Below are positions 56,613 through 64,000 of a stretch of DNA of 64,000 bases, one piece after another. The notes under the pieces are model-generated. The model did no database searches and was not told the DNA's origin. It saw only the letters and a program-made list of their open reading frames with translations. Origin of the DNA: Dermanyssus gallinae (taxonomy: Eukaryota > Arthropoda > Arachnida > Mesostigmata > Dermanyssidae); assembly GCA_003439945.1 (NCBI GenBank), contig QVRM01002215.1, positions 1 to 64,000 of the forward strand, given 5' to 3'. A program made the position numbers and the translations under genes. Position 1 is the first letter of the stretch, and each line of letters begins with the position of its first letter.

Positions 56613-56780
56613 ATGTCGGACAGCAGCAGCGACGACGACAACGACGGCGACGACAATGTGTCTTTGCAGCAGCAGCAGCGACTCGTTAGAGAAAGCAATA
56701 AAAGACGAGCGTGCGTCTGCTATCGGTGCTGCTGTTTTGCACCTATAATACATTTTCCAAGTACAATGGGATGCGGTTAG
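56613..56780 (+). CDS. Small 55-codon open frame, candidate first exon
   Basis: Within a CpG-rich block (56170-56780), ATG at 56613 opens MSDSSSDDDNDGDDNVSLQQ then QQRLVRESNKRRACVCYRCC. The acidic Ser/Asp start followed by basic and Cys-rich residues, plus CAG/GAC triplet arrays, recalls N-termini of nuclear proteins, but low-complexity triplet DNA gives the same by chance. No donor site of good quality follows. Unrecognised. Confidence 0.25.
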   Translation: MSDSSSDDDNDGDDNVSLQQQQRLVRESNKRRACVCYRCCCFAPIIHFPSTMGCG

Positions 56781-57930
56781 CGTGGACGTATGGTACGAGG
56801 CTGGCTGGAAATGATTGTGTGGCAGAAAAAGCTGAAAAGACTACATTTAGTGACGCTCGATAGGATAAGCCGTGCGTTCTTGTCGTACACTCGGTGCAGT
56901 ACCATACAACGATTAGGTTGATAGCAACGTTGTCCGATGGATGTCGGTGAGATGAAAATGGTGATCGCACCCTGATCTATGTGTGTGCTCGTACAAATCG
57001 TTTATTTATCAGTATGCCGGAAAGATGTACTAACTCGAATGTAACAAGTGTATCTCAACATGGCCGAAGGAACCAAATACGAAGCTCGCCTCCGTCTGAG
57101 AATGACGTTGCCCGCTTCTTTAGACCTTGGCCTCTCTTGGGCTGGGTGCACACAAACACGTGTTGATGTATGTACTCGTTGATGTTAGCCACTTGCTCCT
57201 AGAAGAAGAAAAATAAGAAAGAGAAAACTTAAAAAAGGAGCAAGTTTAAGAGAATTGACTTCTTCTTAAGTGACACCTACCGCCCCGGGCAGAAAGTACA
57301 GCTGCAGGACATTCGAGGCGACAAGGGCAAATCGCCAAGCTTTTATCTCACCACCTGGCAATATGTCAAACCCCCAACTATGCTGTGGAGGGTCACTTTG
57401 TTCTGCGTTTTCCGAGCAACGCTAAGCCTTCTACACTTCTGCAACAATATGTCATACATATATCCGGATAGCAGGGCCTATTCGTAGCATCAAGACTGTT
57501 TTCCAGTAAGAACTGGCAAAGAGAAGATCATATGGTCACAAGGGTCATTTTTACGGAGTCGTAAATATATTACTTTGAGAGACGTGTAGCCCTTCTTTCG
57601 CTATACCTTAACTCCGTAATATTGTTAAGCGCAGCCAGTCAACGAATTATCTGCCAGGCGATTGCCGTCGGGCTACCTGCGCTATGGGTACACTTTGCTG
57701 CTCGCTAGGGTACTAAGGCCCCTTGATAGTATACCTGAGTGAGGACGCGCGGCAATCGTTGTTGCGACTTGTAATTGTCATTCAATCACCTACTCAGAGA
57801 CCGCAGGACTTGCACAATTCTATATCCCGCATGTCATGTGCCACGCTTATTTTGCATACTTTATCTATCTTTCTCTGGTCTACTGTTCTATTCTAGATAT
57901 TCTACAGAAAGCCAAGTCAAGTCATAGCAA
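56781..57930. other. No gene recognised
   Basis: Unassigned DNA with short frames. Confidence 0.35.
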
Positions 57931-57934
57931 TGAA

Positions 57935-58465
57935 CTATAAAATTAAGCGTACCCTCATATCTGCGTCTGCGAGGATTTCGTCTAGCTGGATGGGCGCCAC
58001 GGGCGCTATCGTCGGCGCAGACAGGCGCGAAAGGCATCAGGCCTTGAATGACATCTTTAACAGAGTTTTACGATCATACTGGCTTACCGTGCATCCTGAA
58101 ACCCAGTCGGACTTGGCGCGGACGGTGGGAGGAGACCTGGCAGTTTAACCTTAACCACGATCGAGAGCCATTGCGTGCTAATTTGGGGCGCGACAGTTAC
58201 TGACTCATTAGCCTTTTTAATGGTCAGTGAAGGCGCGGCGCGGCTTTTACCCACTTGCTTTCGAAACCCTTGGTGGGCCTGCCCTTCCACTCGCTCTCCT
58301 TTTGCTGCAGTATGCTAAGAAGCGGCTGAATCTAGCTAACCGAAATGAGAGTGTGGGCGACTTTTTCAGGCAGCGTCTGCCGCTAAATGTGCTACGAGGC
58401 AATGCGGCCTCGATCGTAGAACCCTCCGAAGATGACTGGCCCTTACATTGGACTCCCCCCTAATA
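57935..58465 (+). pseudogene. LINE ORF2 C-terminal remnant (family X), most complete
   Basis: RRERHQALNDIFNRVLRSYW (the RH..LND.(I/V).RAL block after RT), then in a shifted frame RRPGSLTLTT and LIWGATVTDSLAF (RPDG(L/M)TL ... W(D)ATV.DSLA), then FYPLAFETLGGPALPLALL and FRQRLPLNVLRGNAASIVEP. The order is that of the C-terminal tail of animal LINE ORF2 proteins. At least two frameshifts. A polyadenylation-like AATAAA follows the stop (58462-58467). The same family appears at 2630-2915 and, inverted, at 61385-61690. Confidence 0.65.
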
Positions 58466-59045
58466 AAACCTAAATGTCAAGTCGTACCTCTTAGATTCAA
58501 TTAAGATAAATTAAAAAAGATATATTTGTATTTAAATGACAGCATATAGTTCCTTATGCGTCGGTTTCAAGCAATTTATATGTAAAAAATATAACAGTTA
58601 GGTGTAATAACAGGACACGAGGTAGTTATGCTTATATGTTTATTTTTGTTACGATAAATGCCTTTGATGCTAAACTGGTAGCCAGATGCGTGGTACCTAT
58701 GGACCGCCGTAAGCCTAAAGTCGCAGGCGTAACATCGGTGCACTAGCAGCGTTAACTTAATGCAAATGCTTTGCGTGCACGTTGATCGTCTTGACACCAA
58801 CAGAACAAGCCAGTCGGCGAGCGTATACCACGAAAGGAGAAGACTGTTTCGGCACGGACACACAGGCAGAAATATCGTATTCTAAGCACAAGGTATTATA
58901 GCAACCACAGCAAATTGACGTGTGCTTTACGACGTTGCGATTCGTCGATCGAGACGTAACGTCAAGATGTCGTCGTGGACGGTAAAGAAAGTAGTGGCAA
59001 TTTGCTAGCATGTTCATTCGTTGCCGCTTTGGTGTTATTTGCCGT
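58466..59045. other. No gene recognised
   Basis: AT-rich at first, then unassigned DNA with moderate CpG. Confidence 0.4.
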
Positions 59046-59049
59046 GGTC

Positions 59050-59600
59050 GAGAATCAGCTACGTAATGGTCTTACCAATGCGGTGCACCATTAGCTACCG
59101 CTGAGCACAGAACCGCAGCGGCAGCACCTCATGTAAAGTTCGTCCCTCCCGAGTTGCAATGCAGCAGGCACTGATGCGGTTCGGCGTGCCAGTAGTACTG
59201 AGAGATTGAGCCCGAGAGAAGGGAATCAAGGCTCTTCATTGGAGAGGCAAACAGAAGAAGGTGAGAACGAGAGGGCGAGGAAACTAGTCAGGCGATGGTG
59301 TGCCATATGGATGTGGGGGATTGCTCTAACCGAGCGAGACAGTGATGGATAGCCAAGCTGAGGAGCCAAATGTCCTTCTCACCTTGCCGTACCTATCTAG
59401 GAGCCAATACGCAGCACCTGCAGCAACAACCGACTACTTACTGGCACCACTTGCTGCTTGCTACGCTGTAGCTACCTTTCCTACATATTACGTCGTGTAC
59501 ACGGCTTCTACACACACACACACGCCTAACACTTGTCATTATATGTTCTTCAACATGATGAAGCTAAGGCAAGGCATGTAAAGACTCTACCGCCTATTGG
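59050..59600 (+). promoter_or_regulatory. CpG/GA-rich segment preceding a small open frame
   Basis: Purine-rich GAACGAGAGGGCGAGG and AGCCCGAGAGAAGG elements precede a 79-codon frame (59342-59581). It contains SRSQYAAPAATTDYLLAPLA and FPTYYVVYTAS, an Ala/Tyr-rich composition like low-complexity tails of RNA-binding proteins, then a (CA)n-encoded Thr-His run. I do not recognise the gene; the Kozak context is GACAGTGATGATGG. Confidence 0.25.
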
Positions 59601-60738
59601 ACATGGGTTTATTACTAAATAAATGCACTTATTTATCGGTCAGTCAACATACTAGTGCTCTTCTCGTGTGTGAAACGTTTTACGCAGTTCTGCAGATCGT
59701 CGATAATCAGGGCATAGTGTGAGCAATTTCCCTAATAAATTTTTGGACTTATAGACTTGCGCGGCTTTTTTCAAAGAAACGGCCAACCCATGTAATCGTA
59801 GCCTCACTAGATAAACGTTTCCATACATTTATTATTTGTTATTACATCACCTTTCGGCATCGTTCAGTTGTTCGGTATTGTTTTCATAAATAAACTAGCA
59901 AACTTTAATGATGTGTAATGCGTTCTGGCTCTATTAATAGATGATCTGACTTCACTAGTAGTTTGGCTACTACGGTAATTGCGGGTTTGTTTTGTGTTTT
60001 CCAGGGCCAATATGATAATGAATAGTGGATTAATATGTGGCTTATCATTACGCCATCCATAGCGGTTATCTGCGCACGGCTACATTTGCCGAAGTGATAT
60101 ACAATCAAAAGGGTAAAAGCAACAGGAACGGTGCGGCTGACTGAGCTTACGGGCATTTATCTCCGTCACCATTTGCTAAACACAAATATCTTTGCCGTGA
60201 GGAAAAATAACAAGAATATGCGTTTTTTTATATAGTTTTGAGTTAGAAAAAATACCTGCTAACCGAATTCGCCTATTCGGGTGGAAAACGGTTTGCGTGT
60301 ATCGTGTCTACATCGCTACTTTGAAGCAGTATTCAATGGATTGCTAGTGCCTTTAACTTTAATTCAGACTTACCATCAGTCGAATGACTATCTATCAAAA
60401 TGTAGCTCGAACATAAACTCACCTGCTAGAAAAACGTAATATTGTGATTAATAAAATTAAATAGAAGCATATATAGGGTCTTCCATAATCGTATGTACTT
60501 ATTTTAAGGTTTAGTAGAACCCAGCACGAAAACAATTTCCCAATAAAAGGAGAGGCGGAAACGTCTTGTTTAGAGGTCAGGATAAAATGTATAAAACAAG
60601 TTATTCTGTATTTGTTTCTCCTAAATAGTTGTGCAAAATCTACGTTTGCGATAGAACCGTTTAACGCATCAAGGAGACAATCATGCCGGCGTGTTCGGCG
60701 TCCGTTCGGAAAATTCTGCATATTCTGAACTACACCAG
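59601..60738. other. Unassigned; contains a diverged copy of foldback interior
   Basis: 60490-60580 (TATTTTAAGGTTTAGTAGAA, GGAGAGGCGGAAACG) resembles 60963-61035 inside the foldback element (TATTTTGAGGTTTGGTAGAA, GGAGGGGTGAAAACG), so part of this interval is probably the same repeat family. Confidence 0.4.
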
Positions 60739-61203
60739 ACGCAAGCTAGCGAACGGCAAATGGCCAGATTAAAAAAGTCATAAAAAGTCAATATGTCGTT
60801 ATGTACTACGTTGAAGCATTCACGTGCAGAGCCGTAAAATTTTACCACTACATCTAACATTTTGCGCCCAAAAGACTATTCTTAGATTATGGCAAATGCC
60901 CATAATTTTCAAGCCATATCCAAAGCGAAGGACTGCATGCTTGCATAGGGCGTATGAGAAAGTGAGGTACATATTTTGAGGTTTGGTAGAACTTGGCAAG
61001 GTAAAATGTTTTTCGAAAGGAGGGGTGAAAACGTGTTGGCAAAATGTTACGGTTAAAGTAAAACATGACAATTATAGCTGTCAAAAAAAAAACTTAGTTA
61101 CTCGGCAACTACGTAACGCAGCACTGTTACTTTGGTACGAAAGTGCTGGGTTTCTGAATAGTATTTGTATTTGTAATAGTATTTGTGTATCTGAGGTTTA
61201 TAT

Positions 61204-61267
<64 letters not shown>

Positions 61268-61409
61268 TAAAATAGTTTTATTAAATTATAAAACAAATAG
61301 CACCCGAATTGTACAGTTCTGCACGCGAAAGCCTCAACGTAAGACATAACAACATATCGACGTTAATGACTTTCCTTAACCTGTCTACTCGCCGTTCGCT
61401 AGCTTGCGT
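60739..61409. mobile_element. Foldback/MITE-like element with about 100-bp inverted arms
   Basis: The left arm starts ACGCAAGCTAGCGAACGGC (60739) and the right arm, reverse-complemented, starts ACGCAAGCTAGCGAACGGC (61409). Both continue with AAGTCAT, TATGTCGTTATGT/TATGTTGTTATGT, TACGTTGA and GTGCAGA. The interior has no transposase and includes a (TA)n tract (61207-61262). A self-annealed arm pair of the same family is at 13939-14070. Confidence 0.75.
61207..61262. repeat. (TA)n microsatellite within the foldback element
   Basis: About 27 TA units, encoding only Tyr-Ile repeats. Confidence 0.95.
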
Positions 61410-61690
61410 TTGGTGCCATTCAGAGGTGGATTAGCTGCCTGAACGCCAGAAGCGCTCAAGGTTTCAAATGCAATCGGGTATAATTCGTAGGTATGCTCAA
61501 GATGGCGGTTCCAAGATACACGGGAAATCGCATGTCTTGCATGACTTGAGGTCCCTGCTGACGGTCTCAGTAATAGTGGCATGCATGGGGCGTCATCCTG
61601 CACTGATGATACAGGATAAGCCGCGATGTCCCAGTGTGTCGACGGAGTATTCGCATTGATACCTACGAGAGCTGGCAAGGTTTGCTCTAA
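61385..61690 (-). pseudogene. LINE ORF2 C-terminal remnant (family X), inverted
   Basis: A 97-codon minus frame ends with HLEHTYELYPIAFETLSASG, matching the (K/E)Y..(L)...Y.FYP(I/L)AFETLG segment also seen at 58240-58300. Upstream THWDIAAYPVSS may correspond to the W-D block. It abuts the foldback element's right arm, which may have inserted into it. Confidence 0.45.
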
Positions 61691-61791
61691 GTCGCAGACC
61701 CACTGCTATGTGTACCGTCTCGTCATCAAGATTTCCACCGAGACTACTCTTTAAATCTCCGGAACTAAAATATTCCCAAGGGCCGAAAAAG

Positions 61792-62577
61792 AGGAGGTTA
61801 TTCAATAAGTTTTAACTTATTTCGGCCAGTTTTGCGAACGCTAGCTGCAACTTGTGTGTAGGAGCATTATCCTAATAAAACAAACCTTTTTCTGCAAAGC
61901 TGGCCGTTTCTCAGTGAGTTTTTGCTGCAGGCGTCGATCTGTGCTAGTCCTATGCATATAATAATCCCCTGACAAGGCATTATTGTATGCATAATAACCC
62001 CTGCGATGTTTTACTACTCTGAAGGTAGCCCACCAGAACTATTTCACGTTGGCCTCAAACATGCAGCCATTACTTTCGGCCAATGCCATTGTCCGCATGC
62101 GCTTCGAAGGTCTTTCACGATGTGCACATTGGCGAGATGCTACTGTAAAACGTGTAGTGATAGATCCAGCTTTCACCGACAATCTGTGCCATGAATCTGA
62201 TTCTTTTTTTGCATATTAGCTATAAATTTCGCCACGCGCGTCTTTTTGTCCTTGATTGAGCAAATACGGCACCCATTTTGCGCTGAGCTTTTTCACCGTC
62301 AGATTACTATGCAGGATAGTAGGCGCACTACTTAAAATAATTCCCAAGATTTCGGCTATCTCTCTAACATTTTAACACTAGTTCATCTGTGGGATTGTTC
62401 GCACTTTTCGACGTCTCAGCCGTCCAAACAGGGCGCAAAGTCACCGTAAACCTCGTCTAACTCAGCTTACATCTGCGTCAGTGTCGCGCATTCCTTAAAG
62501 CCCTTTCCAATGGCAACGAGAGCGCGCCAAAGTTCAAAGGGTGAGTAGTTCATTGTGACAACTTTTTGAACGACAAG
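61792..62577 (-). mobile_element. Degenerate mariner (deleted)
   Basis: Reverse complement starts at 62577 with a TIR-like ACTTGTCGTTCAAAAAGTTG and the shared 5' words (TTTGGCGCGCTCT, TTGCCATTGGAAA, GACGAGGTTTACGGTGAC). It then gives the linker region (near 62270-62310), KRPALQKK with a decayed DNAPTHK block (near 61850-61890), and ends near 61792 in GGTTATTCAATAAGTTTTAA, the other TIR. Many stops; the third-Asp region and 3' coding end are deleted. Confidence 0.7.
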
Positions 62578-62579
62578 TA

Positions 62580-63100
62580 TAAATATATATATAGTATATA
62601 TTATCCGATTACGACGTAGCAGTGGTAAGTGAAACATGACCTAGGGATTTTGACGTTTCTGCTTATTCAATAGGGCTTTTCGAATTTTTTTGCGTCAAAC
62701 GCGTCAGCTTGAATAAACTTGATAGCGAAGTTGGCATCTACGTACGTTTGACTTGCAGGGCTGTGTCCTCATTCGCGATGAGTAGTTCTGAAGGCAATGT
62801 GCCAGTGGTACGTAATCATAAAAAAACAAGACTGCCTTTGAAGGCTGTATTATCAGCTGCTATCTAAGCAGTAAAGTTTGTAAGCAACAACTTTTACACT
62901 ATCCTAGTGCTATGCCTAGTAGGTCTTGCTTGTAAAACAAGCACCCCTAGAGCTGCGTTCGGAGAATCAGAGCAGCTCTGGTATATTTAGGGGCCAATTT
63001 AGTAACAGTTAGCTAACGTTTTACGATTACGCATAGTCTCAAAGGTGCCGATTACAGACTTGATTTAAAAGCATTGAAATAGACGTATGTGATTTTGAAG
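62580..63100. other. No gene recognised
   Basis: AT-rich DNA; no motifs. Confidence 0.4.
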
Positions 63101-63106
63101 TAAGCT

Positions 63107-63265
63107 ATGGCTAATGCCGAAGCAGATCCTCTTCAACGCCTAGTTGGCGAAGCGAAACAACGCATTGTATCTCATAATGCCTCATGGGGCATATACGGGT
63201 TGATTTCTTCGGAACGATTCGAGTCTGTTCGATTATTATTCAGTACAGTGGAAATGCTTCTGTAG
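63107..63265 (+). CDS. Small 52-codon open frame (possible uORF)
   Basis: ATG (context AAGCTATGG) opens MANAEADPLQRLVGEAKQRI, then a segment with SWGIYGLISSERFES and a hydrophobic end, stopping at 63265. It lies 270 bp upstream of the candidate signal-peptide exon, so it might be an upstream ORF, an unrelated small gene, or chance. Confidence 0.25.
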   Translation: MANAEADPLQRLVGEAKQRIVSHNASWGIYGLISSERFESVRLLFSTVEMLL

Positions 63266-63531
63266 TCAGGCGCCACCCGTCACCAGCGTTCCCGGTGTAT
63301 ACATGCAATGCTCGTGCAAATAGATTAATCTCCTCCTCTAGCGCTTCCAGCGGCTGGCGGAAAGGCAACAGCCACTGTCGCGAACACTGTGCGAACATAA
63401 TAATGTTCGCGCGTTCCCACCAACCGTCGTCTTCCATCGTCGAATAAATGACGCAGACGCCGAGTTACTATCATGCGTTTAGTTGCTCGCCCTCTGATGT
63501 CATTAATTCACGAGCTGGAAGACAAAGCCCA

Positions 63532-63639
63532 ATGTCGGCGGAAACTCGTTCGCTGTCTACATTTGTCCTTTGCCTTCTCGTCGTGGTTCTTCTCCTTCAA
63601 CTCGTACTTTCTACGGCGACGACGACGACACGGTTACAT
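63532..63639 (+). CDS. Candidate first coding exon: signal peptide of a secreted or membrane protein
   Basis: ATG at 63532 opens 36 codons: MSAETRSLSTFV, then a strongly hydrophobic run (LCLLVVVLLLQLVLS, residues 13-27), then small polar residues (TATTTT) and RLH. It ends at 63639 directly before GTAAGT (63640-63645), a consensus splice donor, in phase 0. The n-h-c layout is that of a signal peptide, with cleavage plausible near the Ser/Thr/Ala stretch. The CpG-rich upstream DNA (63270-63520), including the GCGAACAT/ATGTTCGC inverted repeat near 63393-63412, would suit a promoter. The next exon lies outside the window. The same frame extends upstream to an ATG at 63448, but 63532 gives the better signal peptide. 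Gene not recognised. Confidence 0.45.
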
Positions 63640-63645
63640 GTAAGT

Positions 63646-64000
63646 ACATAGCTCCATGCAGAGAACTCCGACATTCTCTAACTATACACCTATATTCTGC
63701 GGGCCTAAAGAAAGTGTCCCAGAGCACAATGCAGCCGACACTAGAGAACACTAGGAAAAGCCTTAGAGATACCAGTCGCGCGGTGGTACTCGTGAAGACA
63801 TCTGGCACTAAATAGTTTGCTGGCGTTTAATGCAATTTGTGTTTACTTGTAAATCCTAGGTGATCATTTATTTCACTCTGGCATTGTAGCAGCACTTATG
63901 TTTAGTGTCTTCTAGGCACGTATAGTAGACATCACCCAATGCTGTTGCTGTGGTCGTCTACAGAAACACAAATAGCAAACATCGTAAGTTGTAAGATTAT
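63646..64000 (+). other. Probable intron start or unassigned DNA
   Basis: If 63532-63639 is an exon, this is the 5' part of its intron. It has no acceptor-exon structure and no repeat. Confidence 0.3.

Noticed and set aside
1..64000. CRISPR arrays, prokaryotic operons, rRNA genes, complete tRNA genes
   Set aside because: Regular spaced repeats, Shine-Dalgarno-led gene runs and conserved RNA cores were looked for by eye and not found; tandem repeats here are microsatellites or coding minisatellites.

Overview
This is a gene-poor stretch of animal nuclear DNA. It has no prokaryotic-style coding, many AT microsatellites, tRNA-derived SINEs, and decayed transposons of the Tc1/mariner superfamily and of several non-LTR retrotransposon clades. 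The mixture (mellifera/cecropia-like mariners, Tc1 with DD34E, R1/I-type LINEs with RNase H, CR1/L2-type LINEs) fits an arthropod, possibly a mite or tick. That placement is an inference; nothing seen fixes the species. I found no complete host gene, rRNA, tRNA gene or CRISPR array.

Layout. 1-670 is a Tc1/Tc3-like transposase relic cut by the window edge. 795-1900 is the 5' end and gag-like ORF1 of a LINE. 2.4-2.9 kb holds a SINE fragment and a LINE 3' remnant. 3.9-6.15 kb is a CpG- and simple-sequence-rich block that looks like regulatory or 5' UTR DNA. 7827-9106 is a full-length mariner (TIRs, TA duplication, one in-frame UGA). 14.0-19.2 kb is a transposon cluster: a foldback arm, a deleted mariner, two copies of an element with long inverted repeats and a D,D,D-type transposase, and another mariner, separated by TA tracts. 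20.8-22.6 kb has a SINE and a LINE RT/RNase H relic. 24332-25923 is a nearly intact Tc1-like element with inverted/direct-repeat ends inserted in TA repeats. 26.9-28.9 kb has a repeat-bearing ORF1-like frame and an R1-like RT fragment. 34-35.2 kb has a SINE and a LINE endonuclease fragment. 38737-39765 is a third, internally deleted long-TIR element. 42.6-44.5 kb is a tandemly duplicated R1/I-type RT on the minus strand. 48168-49317 is a second mariner copy that has lost part of its catalytic core. 52.4-54.1 kb is a CR1/L2-like RT. 57.9-58.5 and 61.4-61.7 kb are more LINE 3' remnants. 60739-61409 is a foldback element and 61.8-62.6 kb a further mariner relic.

Host signal is weak. The best candidate is at 63532-63639: a 36-codon open frame encoding a signal-peptide-like N-terminus and ending exactly at a GTAAGT splice donor, within a CpG-rich segment; it may be the first coding exon of a secreted or membrane protein that continues beyond the window. 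Several other CpG-rich islands (4-6.1, 11.9-12.4, 30.7-31.2, 46.5-47.3, 54.5-55.3, 56.2-56.8 and 59.05-59.6 kb) could be promoters or UTR exons, but I could not assign genes to them.

Two near-perfect short hairpins (10530-10586 and 35549-35607) and a possible 18-nt microexon (15009-15026) are the most interesting signals the transposon annotation does not explain. All coordinates of decayed elements are approximate, read by eye from sequence similarity within the window and remembered family motifs.
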